46,290 nt of DNA from positions 1-46,290 of the IMG/VR virus record IMGVR_UViG_3300046838_000270. One strand, given 5' to 3'. Source of the DNA: a virus. Shown in pieces: positions 1-9,031 of this stretch; position 1 is the stretch's first letter; every line of letters begins with the position of its first letter. The notes beneath the pieces were generated by a model that saw nothing but the letters and a program-made list of their open reading frames with translations, had not been told where the DNA came from and ran no database searches. Position numbers and translations under genes: made by a program.

Positions 1-1
1 C

Positions 2-130
2 CTACTGCCCAAAATCATCGCTGTATGCCTCTATGATCCTATGTTCTCCCGGCACCACGATCACACGTTCTTCGTCGTACACCAGCACTATCCTGTCCTG
101 CTCCGGCACGATGATCGTATTCTCGTTCAC
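2..130 (-). CDS. Small hypothetical acidic protein, 42 aa
   Basis: A GTG start gives a 42-residue acidic protein ([20 protein letters not shown]...) with no membrane segment or recognised domain. The GTG overlaps the TGA of the upstream collagen-like gene (GTGA), the usual sign of translational coupling in this operon. It is the last gene of the late operon visible in the window. Function unknown. A longer reading frame upstream of the GTG overlaps the collagen gene and is not believed. Confidence 0.6.
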   Translation of the reverse strand: MNENTIIVPEQDRIVLVYDEERVIVVPGEHRIIEAYSDDFGQ

Positions 131-1434
131 AGCAAGGCTCCATAGAACGTCGTGACGAAATTGACCGCCGCCACCGTCGTCGTGGCGGCAGAAGGCGCGA
201 AGCCATAGCACTCGTAGTAGTCGGTACCGTTGGCCTGGTCGATCGTATCCACCTGAGTATACGCCGAATTCGACGTTGACTGCGCGCCATTTTGCACGAT
301 GCAGGCGCCGTTCTTGAATATCATGACCTGTGGGAACACGTTGTTCCTGACACCCGCTGAAAAATACAGCCCGGCCCCGAGATGCACGATACCGGCAGCC
401 GGCGTCCAACGGAAATTGGTCGCATCGTACTTGTTATTGATGTCGAACACCTTGGTGGCGAACTTCATCTTGGTGTTTGTGCTGTCCACAATGCCGGTCT
501 GGTTGGTCGCCATCTTGGCCCGGAAGGCGTCTTTGGTCGGCGGCTGCGCGCCCGTAGGACCGGTCATGCCAGTCGACCCCGTCATGCCGAGAGGCCCGGT
601 CAATCCGGTGGGTCCCGTAGTGCCGATCGCGCCTGCAGGACCCGTGTTGCCGGTTGGTCCCGTGACACCCACACCCGTAGGGCCGACGCCGAACGGTCCC
701 GTGTTGCCGGTTGGCCCCGTCGGCCCGACAATCGATGGCCCGGTCGCACCGCGCAAGCCGGTCGGCCCCGTGTACCCAGTCGGGCCGTCGACGCCGTTGT
801 AGCCATCGACCCCGCGGGGACCGGTAGCCCCAACCCCAGGACCGGTTGGTCCGGTGGCGCCAGTCGTCGAGGCAAACCCGGCCGGTCCCGTCGATCCAAT
901 CCCGGTCGGCCCAGTCGCTCCTGTCGATCCAGACGCACCGGTCAGTCCGGTCGGTCCCGTCGATCCCACTGGCCCGGCTGGCCCAACTATTCCTGCAATA
1001 CCTTGCGGTCCCGCCGGGCCCACCACACCCTGCGCCCCGGCCAGTCCCGACGCACCCGTAGGCCCCGTAAAGCTCGACCCGGCAGGGCCAGGCGGACCGT
1101 TGGCACCCACGAACCCCACTGGACCCTGCGGTCCTGTAGAACCAGTTGCTCCTTGCAGCGCTGCCTGACCAGGCGCGCCCGTCGGTCCAGTCTGTCCGAT
1201 ACCAGCCGGGCCCGTAGCCCCGGTCGCCGTTGCAGCGCCGGGAGCGCCCGTCGGCCCGATCGGCCCCACGTTACCGAGAGCGCCCTGTGCCCCTGTCGCT
1301 CCTACAGCCCCCGTAGGGCCGCCTGCAGGACCGGTCGGACCCGGACCGCCCGCAGGACCGGACGGACCCGCAGGCCCTGACACCACCACAACCGGGCGAG
1401 TTGCAATTGGAGCTGCGGGTGCCGGGTTGGCCAT
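127..1434 (-). CDS. Collagen-like trimeric appendage protein with C1q-like C-terminal domain
   Basis: 435 aa. A short N-terminal segment ([20 protein letters not shown]) leads into about 270 residues of Gly-X-Y triplets, mostly GPTGPTG/GATG, ending near residue 300. The last 135 residues (from about [11 protein letters not shown] to [10 protein letters not shown]) have the alternating hydrophobic pattern and Phe/Gly spacing of C1q/TNF-type jelly-roll heads. Such proteins trimerise and act as phage tail fibres or capsid decorations. The N-terminus resembles the genes at 1436 and 4581, suggesting a common docking segment. The role as a host-contact appendage is inferred. The long plus-strand frames here are mirror images of the repeats. 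Confidence 0.85.
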   Translation of the reverse strand: MANPAPAAPIATRPVVVVSGPAGPSGPAGGPGPTGPAGGPTGAVGATGAQGALGNVGPIGPTGAPGAATATGATGPAGIGQTGPTGAPGQAALQGATGSTGPQGPVGFVGANGPPGPAGSSFTGPTGASGLAGAQGVVGPAGPQGIAGIVGPAGPVGSTGPTGLTGASGSTGATGPTGIGSTGPAGFASTTGATGPTGPGVGATGPRGVDGYNGVDGPTGYTGPTGLRGATGPSIVGPTGPTGNTGPFGVGPTGVGVTGPTGNTGPAGAIGTTGPTGLTGPLGMTGSTGMTGPTGAQPPTKDAFRAKMATNQTGIVDSTNTKMKFATKVFDINNKYDATNFRWTPAAGIVHLGAGLYFSAGVRNNVFPQVMIFKNGACIVQNGAQSTSNSAYTQVDTIDQANGTDYYECYGFAPSAATTTVAAVNFVTTFYGALL

Positions 1435-1435
1435 A

Positions 1436-2167
1436 TCAGAGCTCGATCACGGTAAACTGCACGTCCTTCGCTGTCGCCCCACCAGCGGTGATGGCCGTCA
1501 GCGTGATGTCGAACCAATACAAGACACCATTCGCCAGACCGGAAATAATCGCCTGCAAACAAAAGCTCTGCTGCCCGGCCGTCGTGGAAACGATGATGTG
1601 CTGCGGGATGCTCCACTGCGTGCCCAATCCTGTAGTGTCGCCATTGGCTGGCGCGGCACCGGTGCCATAGCGGCCGTTGATGATGACCCCATTGCCGACA
1701 CCCGAAGAATTGATAACCACGCCAGAAGCTATGACAAAAACATTTCCGGAAGCTCTGGGCGTAACAAGCGCACCGCCTTGCCCCAGCCCCATGGCCTTCT
1801 CTACGGTGGAAACATTGCCGACAGGATTGACCAACTGATATGTTTGATAGTCCCCGATGCCACCGGGGGCTCCGGCTGAACCAACCGGACCAGCCGGACC
1901 CGTCGGTCCAGCCACGCTCGACGGCACGCCTATCCCGGCCGGTCCCGTATTGCCGGTCGGTCCGGTGAATGCTCCAGCACCAGGCGAGCCGGTCGGACCC
2001 GTATTGCCGGTTACACCCGTCGCGCCCATCGACCCGGTAGCGCCCAAGCCGGTAGGACCTTGGTAGCCGGTTGGCCCAGTCGGACCACCAGACGGACCGG
2101 TATGGCCACCAACAACCACGACCGGCTTGGTCATGATGGGAGCGGGAACGCTGGGTTGTGTTGCCAT
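1436..2167 (-). CDS. Collagen-like appendage protein, 243 aa
   Basis: The N-terminal segment [28 protein letters not shown] is followed by about 75 residues of G-X-T triplets, then a non-repetitive C-terminal domain of about 140 residues ([17 protein letters not shown] ... [11 protein letters not shown]) rich in beta-prone residues. It differs from the C-terminal domain of its downstream neighbour, so the two likely display different heads on the same stalk type. The start is chosen at ATG 2167, a few bases after the stop of the 603-aa gene. Probable tail or capsid fibre; receptor unknown. Confidence 0.8.
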   Translation of the reverse strand: MATQPSVPAPIMTKPVVVVGGHTGPSGGPTGPTGYQGPTGLGATGSMGATGVTGNTGPTGSPGAGAFTGPTGNTGPAGIGVPSSVAGPTGPAGPVGSAGAPGGIGDYQTYQLVNPVGNVSTVEKAMGLGQGGALVTPRASGNVFVIASGVVINSSGVGNGVIINGRYGTGAAPANGDTTGLGTQWSIPQHIIVSTTAGQQSFCLQAIISGLANGVLYWFDITLTAITAGGATAKDVQFTVIEL

Positions 2168-2171
2168 GGGA

Positions 2172-3983
2172 TCAGCTCAGAGTAATTTGAGGATCAATGT
2201 AAAGTGTTGTTGATGGCTTGGCGGCTCGTACCCGCACATGGATGTATCCCGCCATGCCGGGCTGCGGCGCGGATAGTGTGGCAGTGAGCTTGAACGGCGA
2301 CCAGCCTGCGCCGCTGCCGCCACCGTTCCAGGTTGAACTATCCGATGCCACCGCCGCATTCGCTGAAAACAAATTAGCCTTGGTCGTGCTGACGATCGTC
2401 CCGACCGGGAACGACGACGAGCCGAGGTACTCGACCTCCATCCAGATGTCGTCGTTGTTGGGTAGCGCGCCAGCATTGATGGTACCGCACACCGTCACGA
2501 CGACATTCGCCGCTGTCCTTGGATTCCAGATCGCGTAGGGCTCGGCCTTGAACGGCCGCAGCCATTGCGAATTAGCCGTGGTGACGATCTTGCGGGATTG
2601 CGCCTGCCCGGTCGGATCGGAAGCGCCGCCGATGCGGGTGATCGAAGTCTCGGTCGTCTCGGTGCCTTCATAGGCATAGCGGGCGGACTTGTAGGCCGTC
2701 GCACTACCGTCAGCGCGTACATATTGAACTACTTGCCCAGTGTTCAATGGGCTCGAAAACGTCGCGGACGCATTCAGCTTGCAGTCTTTCACGATCCAAT
2801 TGCCAGTTGATGTATTATTATTCGCAAAAACAGAAATGACTTGGCTGAGATCGAGCGCCTCAAGCGTGACGTTGCTCATGCCGCTGGTGTTGTTTTGCGC
2901 CATAAGATTCGTTGGCACTGACGAGCCGCTTGCAAGCACCGTCCCGGTGTTCTGCCAATTAAAACCGACGGCACCAAGAATGATGGTTTGCGCGACGTTG
3001 GCAAAACTAACCTGACAGTTGTTCCAGACAATCGTGCCGGAACTGGTCGTATTCAGCACCATTTGTCCGGTGATCGAGGTCGTAGCAAGCTTGAAGATAC
3101 ATGAATCGAAGTAATAAAACGCGCTGCCAGGAAAGAAAGCCAGCAAGTTCGATCCAGTCGATTGCCCAACTCCGGCAAGAAATGTCAGCCCATAGAAATA
3201 AACCGCCCCAGTGTTAGGACTGATGCTAAGGGCCGCGCCCCCAGTCGCGCTCGTCGAGATTGTCGCCGTGGTTCTCAAATCACTAGATGCAGGCGGATAG
3301 CTGCCCGAATGATTGTGACAAATGATCTTGCCGACCGTCGCCTGGGTCAACGCGGGCGCTATAGTGATAGCTGCACTCGACGACTCAGCGTGGTTGTCAC
3401 CGACATAGATCGTGTTGCCAGCGACCCACCAAGTGGTGGCACAAGCATTCGGCAGCCGCGCGTGCGGGGCCTGGCCGCCGGTGAAGTTGCCGACCACTCC
3501 GAGCGAGGTCCAGACCGCCGTGCCGCCGCTCTCAGATGTGGTCACGCCTGCCGTATTGCTGAACGCCGGTTCGGCAGCTCCCATCGTCCCGGCCGTCGTG
3601 CAGATCTGATAGCTCGCGCCAGAATTACGCTGGATGATCGCGCCTAGCGAAGGCGAGCCGATTGCCTTCGCTGCCGTCCAGTTGACAGTATCGGTCAGGT
3701 CGCCGTTAACGGACGACATCCCGGTGACTTCCATCCAAGTCGCAGTATTATCAACAGTCTTCGCCCCTCGGGTGAGCACCCAAGTCGCATCGGTGACGTT
3801 TGCAGTCGTGCCTGCAATGATGCAAACAAACACCCGCTCGGAACCGACTGCAGGAGCCGTAAATTGGCGAACAATCTGACCTGCGGTGACCGCCGCGTTC
3901 TGGGGCCTCTTAGCCACCGCGTAGTGACCGGTGGTTGATTGGTCACCCGCGTTCGCGTACCAGCACTGATCATAGAAGGCCAT
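2172..3983 (-). CDS. Large beta-rich structural protein, putative tail fibre or tailspike
   Basis: 603 aa starting [13 protein letters not shown]. The sequence is rich in Thr, Ser, Asn and Val with repeated short beta-strand-like segments in the middle (about residues 200-450), compatible with a beta-helix or fibre shaft. No catalytic motif of a known tailspike hydrolase was recognised. It lies inside the block of collagen-like appendage genes, 2 bp from its neighbour, so it is most likely part of the same adhesion apparatus. Codon use is more AT-rich around 2750-3200 than in flanking genes, possibly reflecting module exchange. Confidence 0.65.
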   Translation of the reverse strand: MAFYDQCWYANAGDQSTTGHYAVAKRPQNAAVTAGQIVRQFTAPAVGSERVFVCIIAGTTANVTDATWVLTRGAKTVDNTATWMEVTGMSSVNGDLTDTVNWTAAKAIGSPSLGAIIQRNSGASYQICTTAGTMGAAEPAFSNTAGVTTSESGGTAVWTSLGVVGNFTGGQAPHARLPNACATTWWVAGNTIYVGDNHAESSSAAITIAPALTQATVGKIICHNHSGSYPPASSDLRTTATISTSATGGAALSISPNTGAVYFYGLTFLAGVGQSTGSNLLAFFPGSAFYYFDSCIFKLATTSITGQMVLNTTSSGTIVWNNCQVSFANVAQTIILGAVGFNWQNTGTVLASGSSVPTNLMAQNNTSGMSNVTLEALDLSQVISVFANNNTSTGNWIVKDCKLNASATFSSPLNTGQVVQYVRADGSATAYKSARYAYEGTETTETSITRIGGASDPTGQAQSRKIVTTANSQWLRPFKAEPYAIWNPRTAANVVVTVCGTINAGALPNNDDIWMEVEYLGSSSFPVGTIVSTTKANLFSANAAVASDSSTWNGGGSGAGWSPFKLTATLSAPQPGMAGYIHVRVRAAKPSTTLYIDPQITLS

Positions 3984-3984
3984 T

Positions 3985-4581
3985 TCAGAAAATACCTCCC
4001 GCGATGATCACGGTCGTATAAGGGCCGGTCGGTCCAGTTGCTCCTGCCGATCCAGCACCACCAACCGATCCTGTGGGTCCGGTGTTTCCCGTCGCACCTG
4101 CTGATCCTACGCCTCCTGCAGTACCGGCATCTCCCGTTGGTCCGGTATTACCCGTAGCTCCAACCGTCCCAACGCCGCCTGCACCAGTCGGTCCTGTCGC
4201 ACCAGCACTGCCAGCACCACCAACCGATCCTGTGGGTCCGGTCGAGCCTACACCTGCCGGCCCGGTCGGACCTGTCCCTGCCGTCCCCCCTCCACCACCT
4301 GTCGGACCAATCGATCCTGTCGGTCCAGTAAACGCGCCTGCACCAGTCGGACCAGTAAAACCAACTCCCGTCGGTCCGGTCGGACCCAACGTACCCGTAG
4401 CCCCTGTTGGCCCTAACCCTCCCGGTCCGGTCGGACCCGACACACCGGTCGGCCCAGAAGGCCCAGCCGGACCCGTCGTAACTCCAACAACCCACACACC
4501 CCGCGACGTGTAGGTGTAGGTCACGCCGCCATACGTGTAAGTCTGTCCTACCGACGGAGAACTGGGGAAATCGATCGGCAT
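3985..4581 (-). CDS. Collagen-like protein, 198 aa
   Basis: The start is the ATG at 4581 ([18 protein letters not shown]), overlapping the TGA of the preceding gene by one base (TGATG). The first 35 residues form a small Tyr/Thr/Gly-rich domain, and almost all the rest is G-X-T collagen repeat (GPTG, GATG), ending [12 protein letters not shown]. It has no large C-terminal head, unlike the other collagen genes here. The N-terminal part resembles short phage tail-fibre anchor domains. Likely a structural fibre subunit. Confidence 0.75.
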   Translation of the reverse strand: MPIDFPSSPSVGQTYTYGGVTYTYTSRGVWVVGVTTGPAGPSGPTGVSGPTGPGGLGPTGATGTLGPTGPTGVGFTGPTGAGAFTGPTGSIGPTGGGGGTAGTGPTGPAGVGSTGPTGSVGGAGSAGATGPTGAGGVGTVGATGNTGPTGDAGTAGGVGSAGATGNTGPTGSVGGAGSAGATGPTGPYTTVIIAGGIF

Positions 4582-5396
4582 CAGACCACCCACCCCGGAA
4601 GCAGCAGCGTCACCGCACCACCACTACCACCTCCACCAGGCCCGGTCGGTCCCGCCAGCGGCGGTGCCACCTGCACCCACTGCGTGGAATTGCCGTCATC
4701 GATCCAGATCGACAGAATACCGGTCGTCAGATCGTACCAGAGATAGCCTGGTGTCGGAGAAGCCGGCGGCGTGCTCGAGCCCGTGTAGCCACCACCACCG
4801 CTGCCACCGCCGCTACCAGCAGCGCCCGTCGGCCCGGTCGCACCCGTATTGGCAGCCGACCCGCCAGGGCCTGCTGGTCCCACCGGTCCTTGGAGACCAG
4901 GTGCTCCAGGAAGGCCCGTAGGCCCAGCAGCTCCAGCAGCGCCTCCAACTCCGGCAAGACCCGTCGGTCCGGTCGCACCCGTGTTGACCGCAGATCCCGG
5001 AACGCCGGACGGCCCGGTCTGACCCACGCGGCCGGTCGGCCCGGTCGCGCCCGTGACAGACGCCGTGCCGGGGACGCCCGTCGGCCCAATCGGTCCAGTC
5101 GGCCCGAGCCCGCTGGCGCCCATGACGCCAGTCGCGCCAGTCGCCCCGACAGACCCGATCGGACCTGTGCTGCCGATCGATCCCGTCGGACCCGTGATCG
5201 CCAACCCGGTCGGCCCCACGGCACCCGTCGGCCCGGTGAACGCCCCGGCGCCCGTCGGTCCTGTGAACCCGGAAGTGCCGGTTGGTCCCGTCGGACCAGT
5301 GCCACCCGTCGGGCCGCCGGCCGGACCAGTGTGGCCACCCACGACCACAACGGGGCGTGTCGACACGATAGCCGGTTCGTTCTTTATAACCGCCAC
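4581..5396 (-). CDS. Collagen-like appendage protein, 271 aa
   Basis: N-terminus [21 protein letters not shown] is shared with the genes at 127 and 1436, followed by about 170 residues of Gly-X-Y repeats. The C-terminal part contains a small aromatic domain ([20 protein letters not shown]) of the kind found at the tips of phage and host collagen-like proteins, then a Gly-rich tail. It is translationally coupled to the next gene by TGATG. Probable trimeric fibre protein. Confidence 0.78.
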   Translation of the reverse strand: MAVIKNEPAIVSTRPVVVVGGHTGPAGGPTGGTGPTGPTGTSGFTGPTGAGAFTGPTGAVGPTGLAITGPTGSIGSTGPIGSVGATGATGVMGASGLGPTGPIGPTGVPGTASVTGATGPTGRVGQTGPSGVPGSAVNTGATGPTGLAGVGGAAGAAGPTGLPGAPGLQGPVGPAGPGGSAANTGATGPTGAAGSGGGSGGGGYTGSSTPPASPTPGYLWYDLTTGILSIWIDDGNSTQWVQVAPPLAGPTGPGGGGSGGAVTLLLPGWVV

Positions 5397-5408
5397 CGTG
5401 TCACCTCG

Positions 5409-5783
5409 TCAGGGGTACGTAATTCCTTGTACGATTTTTACGGTTCCGTGCATGAACGGCCAACGGACCCCATAAGAATCAATCATCACGAGATCGTAGA
5501 CGTAATTTCCAGGATCGAGACTCGCTTGGATGTCGGCAGCGGTTACGTTGAAGTGAATGACCCGCTGCACAACGTCATCGGTGATTATGCGCCCATTGGC
5601 GGTCGTGAGCGACAGCAACGGCGTCTTGTCATAGGCATTGAGTTGCACGTCCATCTCGAAACTGCAGCCGTTCAACGTCCATGTCAGATCGTCGGGATCG
5701 TCGAACTGATAGGCGTCGCTCCAACTGCCGTTGTTGTCCACAACCATGGGCTCATATGCCGAAGTAACGCTATGCTTGTTCAT
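5409..5783 (-). CDS. Hypothetical phage structural protein, 124 aa
   Basis: MNKHSVTSAYEPMVVDNNGSWS... has the layout of a single immunoglobulin-like or BppU-N-like beta domain: acidic WSDAYQFDD start, a central SFEMDVQL strand, and a final ...YVYDLVMIDSYG...HGTVKIVQGIT strand pair. Proteins like this accompany tail-fibre genes in many podoviruses and siphoviruses as baseplate or fibre-adaptor components; that role is inferred from position between connector and collagen-like fibre genes. No signal peptide or membrane segment. Confidence 0.65.
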   Translation of the reverse strand: MNKHSVTSAYEPMVVDNNGSWSDAYQFDDPDDLTWTLNGCSFEMDVQLNAYDKTPLLSLTTANGRIITDDVVQRVIHFNVTAADIQASLDPGNYVYDLVMIDSYGVRWPFMHGTVKIVQGITYP

Positions 5784-5787
5784 GGCG

Positions 5788-6441
5788 CTATCTCAACGGC
5801 GTCGGGGTTGGATTGACGTTGTACGTGCTCATGCCGCGCTTTTGGCCCGTCACCCGGAACTGCTGCGGATAAGCCCACGCCTGCGAGCCGACGGTATTCG
5901 CCCGCATCATCGCCACCCGCGCCCGCGCGATCTTATCGCGGAACCTGGTCAGATGGAATTGCGCCAGCGTAGGGTTGGAATAGCTCTGCCCCGGCTGCAG
6001 CATCATGTTGCCGAGAATGCCACTGAGAATCGCCTGACCGTGCGCTGGCAGCACCCAATCCGGAATATGCGGCGGCACGCATTCCAGCGGGTCGGTCACG
6101 TTCTTGACGACGATGGCCGTCATCGGTTGTGTGTTCGTATAGGGATAGAGAAAATGCACCGTCCCGATCACCGGCATGACCGCAGATTGCGGCACGTTGT
6201 TCTGATCCAGTACACCGTACAGCCGCAATATCCGGCCAGTCGACGGATGCAGCGGATAGTCCAGCAACTCCGGTATCACCGTTATGCCAATGGTCTCCTG
6301 CCAGCAATTCGAGTCATTGAAAAACTCTTCCAGTACATCGAACAGCTGCGCCTGCATGGCAGCCTGCGAAGCTCCCATCAACGCAGTGTCCGCCTGTCCG
6401 AGAATTTTAACCCAGTAGCCCGCAAGGTTGGATTTGCTCAT
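5788..6441 (-). CDS. Phage head-tail or tail-tube structural protein, 217 aa
   Basis: The start is ATG 6441 (MSKSNLAGYWVKILG), overlapping the upstream stop as ATGA; a longer frame upstream is rejected because it would read through the previous gene. The protein has helical N- and C-terminal thirds (FDVLEEFFND; FRDKIARARVAMMRANT) and a Pro-rich middle. Position after the capsid and connector genes, and size, suggest a head-completion or tail-tube subunit. No specific family was recognised with certainty. Confidence 0.6.
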   Translation of the reverse strand: MSKSNLAGYWVKILGQADTALMGASQAAMQAQLFDVLEEFFNDSNCWQETIGITVIPELLDYPLHPSTGRILRLYGVLDQNNVPQSAVMPVIGTVHFLYPYTNTQPMTAIVVKNVTDPLECVPPHIPDWVLPAHGQAILSGILGNMMLQPGQSYSNPTLAQFHLTRFRDKIARARVAMMRANTVGSQAWAYPQQFRVTGQKRGMSTYNVNPTPTPLR

Positions 6442-6890
6442 TGTCCTTGTTGTCCTCTGCCTGGCCCCGAACCACCGGCCACGCCAGGCAACGCACGGCC
6501 GACCAGTCCAGCGCTGAACAGCGCAAAATACGAAGTCGCCCGGCTGTCCTGGACGTCCTCTTGATCGCGTTCCAGCGCGTGCGCGCACAGCCCGTGCAGG
6601 ATCGCCAACCGGAACTGCGGCTCCATGTCGACGTAGGTGTCATCAACCTCAGTGAACGCCTGCGTCTGCCCGCGCGTCCGCATGTTAAAGATGAACAGAT
6701 CAGTGCGCAGCCGCCGTGCTTCCAGCAGAGTGACATTTAGAGACGTCAGCAAGGAAGCGTCGTCATACCGATAAGGCGGAACGACATCCTGCAACAGCGT
6801 GCGCGCGTCGGCAACGTAATCAGCGACAGTGGCAAGTGTCGGCTGATCGCGGTCGCTGAAATTCCCGAAATAACTTGGGCTAGTCGGCAT
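6438..6890 (-). CDS. Putative head-tail connector or adaptor protein, 150 aa
   Basis: MPTSPSYFGNFSDRDQPTLATVADYVADARTLLQD is followed by mainly alpha-helical sequence (DASLLTSLNVTLLEARRLRTDLF; LAILHGLCAHALERDQEDV) ending in a Gly-rich tail. The all-alpha layout and the location just after the capsid gene match phage connector/adaptor proteins (gp4- or gp6-like). The start lies within the last 11 bp of the HNH gene, suggesting it once followed the capsid gene directly. Confidence 0.6.
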   Translation of the reverse strand: MPTSPSYFGNFSDRDQPTLATVADYVADARTLLQDVVPPYRYDDASLLTSLNVTLLEARRLRTDLFIFNMRTRGQTQAFTEVDDTYVDMEPQFRLAILHGLCAHALERDQEDVQDSRATSYFALFSAGLVGRALPGVAGGSGPGRGQQGQ

Positions 6891-7347
6891 TGGGCTTCTC
6901 CATGTACGCGAGAACCGCCCGCAGCTCAGTAGCCGTAGCGTCGCTCTTGATGCGGTTGGCCCGATGTGAGATCACGAACACATTCCCTAGCACATAACCG
7001 GCTTCGTTGACTTTGCGATCAAGCGTTGGGACCGAATGCCTTATCTTGCGCGAGCCTGGGCTCGTTTTGTTGTAGTCCAATTCCAATCCTAGAATTGGAC
7101 AGTGCGTAGGCCACTCCATCGCTTCGACAGAGATATTATACGGAAGTCCATCGCGTTTGGCTCGTGATTTAGCCTGACAAACCAGAGCTTCGCGAGGCCT
7201 CCGAAGTCGCGCATTTCGTTGATACTCAGCGTATTTGGCCAAGCGCGTCTGTCGATATTCCCGCTGCTTATCACGACGATCGGGATAGTGCTCACGCTCG
7301 TACTCGCGATGATAAGCACGCTTTTTCTCAATGTCTTTGTAGGCCAT
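6880..7347 (-). CDS. HNH endonuclease, probable homing endonuclease, 155 aa
   Basis: The start is ATG 7347 (MAYKDIEKKRAYHREY), preceded by a strong AAGGAGAT ribosome site. The N-terminal 60 residues are very basic and helical, as in DNA-contacting segments of homing nucleases. The nuclease part has CPILGLELDY, then a LDRK...GYVLGNV..ISHRANRIK pattern typical of phage HNH nucleases. The gene sits between the intron-interrupted capsid gene and the connector gene. It lies outside the intron core, so it is either free-standing and linked to intron 2, or carried just past its 3' end. Its cleavage target is inferred to be an intronless capsid allele. Confidence 0.8.
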   Translation of the reverse strand: MAYKDIEKKRAYHREYEREHYPDRRDKQREYRQTRLAKYAEYQRNARLRRPREALVCQAKSRAKRDGLPYNISVEAMEWPTHCPILGLELDYNKTSPGSRKIRHSVPTLDRKVNEAGYVLGNVFVISHRANRIKSDATATELRAVLAYMEKPNAD

Positions 7348-7522
7348 TCCAACATCTCCTTCAGTTGAGATGCCGGACGTTATACGAGTGGTGTAGACTT
7401 GCAACCCACACCACTCGTTAACAGTTTAACGCTCCTTATCCACCCGAGATGACTTGCGCCTGACAGAGCGCAGTTCCGTCGATCACTTGATCCTTTATCT
7501 TCATAACGAGACGCTACTCTCG

Positions 7523-8846
7523 TTACCGCCTTTCGGCTGCTGCATGTTCCCATGCAGAGGAGACTATATCATCACCCACTTGGGGTGCCGGGCGCTTCGG
7601 ACCGCTTGGTCCTACGAGCTTGCGCTCTAGTCGTTGCACCTTCCGCTTACGCGGCTTGGCTCAGGATTGGCCGGTCTGGCGTTCCCCTGAATTCACCCGG
7701 TTGTTCGATGCCGATTACTCGGCAAAGGGACTTCAAGATTGTTAATCCGTACACCTGCAGGCCACGAAGGATCTGCCCAAAGGTCAACTCACTACGCAAC
7801 GTTTCCAGCTTCGAGACCTGCGAGGCGAACGTAATCCCGTGGGCGTGCCCTGCGAAGATCGGAAACTCGCCCGCTGAGAAGTTGGCTGAATCGCTCGCGT
7901 TGGTCGGCAGCAGATTCGAGATATACAACGTGAATCGATCAATCATTCCGAGGCGGCCGTTGCGCAGCATGGAGACCGGATCGCCCGACAGATATGCCTG
8001 GCGCAGTTCCGATTGTTTGATCTGCCGTCCGGCCCACGCCGGCATCACCACCCAGCGGCCGACCTCCGGGATGTTCTGCTCGTCGAGCACCTGCCCCATG
8101 CGCAAGAGTAGGTCGATCAGGTTGGATTGACCGGCTGTCGCGCCTTGCCCGACGATGGTGATCGGCGTGCCCTTGATGCCGAGATTGAGATTGGCGTACT
8201 TCCCGGCCGTCGCACCACGGTTGGTCGCCGCGCATTGCCCGACGATGCCGTCCAACACTTCCGTGTCGACCGCGATTTTTAGCTGCTGGGCAGCGTCGTC
8301 GCTCCAAATAGACAGGACATTCAGATCGCTCTGCACCTCCATCACGTCGTCGAGGATCAGAGAGAAGTAAAAGCCATTGCCGATGTAGAGATCGATCGAG
8401 CCTCCAGTCGGCCGGTCAAGACCGAGCAAACCGTCGGCCTGATACTTGCGGATCGTGATCGTAGGCTTTGTGCGAATCTTGACCCGGTCGCCTTGGTTGG
8501 TGATTTCGCCTTCGTAGTCTGTATTGCTTATGGCGCTCAAAACGGTCGAGGCGTAGAATTTCTCCGTGTTGTTACCGTACTGGCTCTTTATCCAATACTT
8601 CTGCATGTTTCCATGCAGTCCGGACTATATCATCACCCTTGCGGGGCTGGGCGCTCGTGGGCGGATTATCGTTCCCTCACCGCCTAGTCTCTGAACCTTC
8701 CACCGCCCTTGGTTATCCTCGGTGGCTTGGCTGCTGATTGTCTTCGCCATGACGCGCGGTCAGATTTCCCAGCAGTTCACCCAGTTTTAGCTGGTCTAAA
8801 ATTCAAACCAGCTTAGCCGACCAGATCTCCGATTGCGGTCAGCCAA
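7523..8846 (-). CDS. Major capsid protein, interrupted by two group I introns
   Basis: The main exon (7745-8600) encodes KYWIKSQYGNNTEKFYASTV..., with ISNTDYEGEI..GD.V.IRTKPTITIR and a C-terminal LTFGQILRGLQVYG, as in HK97-fold/P22-type coat proteins. Removing intron 1 joins a minimal 5' exon (TTG GCT, 8841-8846) to give Met-Ala-Lys-Tyr-Trp; no in-frame ATG is available, so a TTG start is proposed. Removing intron 2 joins ...QVYG to a few codons ending at TAA 7523; this C-terminus depends on the exact splice sites. Without splicing, the frame continues into intron 2 and stops at 7647. About 292 aa predicted. It follows the scaffold gene. Confidence 0.75.
7540..7744 (-). ncRNA. Group I intron 2 in the capsid gene
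   Basis: On the minus strand the four conserved group I core elements occur in order: P (GTGAATTCAGGGGAAC), Q (AATCCTGAGCCAAGCC), R (GGTGCAACGACTAGAG) and S (GATGATATAGTCT). They are followed by a P9 hairpin, CTGCATG-GGAA-CATGCAG, whose last G at 7540 is the likely terminal guanosine. A P2 hairpin GCCGA-GTAA-TCGGC lies near the 5' end. The best P1 pairs exon GGAT with AGTCC downstream, with the required U-G wobble at 7745. The 3' boundary is well supported; the 5' boundary is less certain. The HNH gene starts about 190 bp downstream. Confidence 0.85.
8601..8840 (-). ncRNA. Group I intron 1 in the capsid gene
   Basis: On the minus strand P1 pairs exon TTGGCT plus intron GACC with GGTCGGCTAA (10 bp), with a U-G wobble exactly at the splice site, 8841/8840. 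P2 is AGCTGGT/ACCAGCT. The core follows in order: P (GTGAACTGCTGGGAAATC), Q (AATCAGCAGCCAAGCC), R (GGTTCAGAGACTAGGCGG), S (GATGATATAGTCCGG) and a P9 hairpin TGCATG-GAAA-CATGCA, ending at G 8601. The intron is 240 nt and has no internal ORF. R, S and P9 resemble those of intron 2, so the two may share an origin. Confidence 0.9.
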
Positions 8847-9031
8847 ACATCCCCAAGATCACAAAGGGATGAATCCCGTCGATTGGAGTAGGTTTCCGGT
8901 AGACCCTACGGGGGTCAGGGGCGGGACTGAGCCTGACGTTGCGCCAGGAAAACCCGCACTCGGGATAGCCATGAGGGTAGCTCCATCGCTTGGGAGCTAC
9001 CGGTCCTTTTAGGATACGGGCGGCCCCCGGT
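8847..9031 (-). promoter_or_regulatory. Scaffold-capsid intergenic leader with strong hairpin
   Basis: 185 bp without a convincing gene. It holds a perfect 9-bp inverted repeat, GGTAGCTCC ... GGAGCTACC, at 8976-9001. No U-tract follows on the minus strand, so it is more likely an mRNA processing or stabilising hairpin, or an attenuator, than a simple terminator. A GGGGAT ribosome-site-like stretch precedes the proposed TTG start of the capsid. An in-frame continuation of an overlapping reading frame (ending ...VILGMFG) stops at 8839 inside the intron and is judged spurious. Confidence 0.5.

Noticed and set aside
382-1380. Long plus-strand reading frames opposite the collagen-like genes (also 4073-4513, 5053-5475, 11558-12223)
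   Set aside because: They are Pro-rich mirror frames of Gly-X-Y repeats, without ribosome sites, and lie opposite well-supported operon genes.
5401-5425. CTGACGAG on the minus strand near 5405, resembling a hammerhead core
   Set aside because: No GAAAC partner and no stems I or III around it; it is the stop region of a structural gene.
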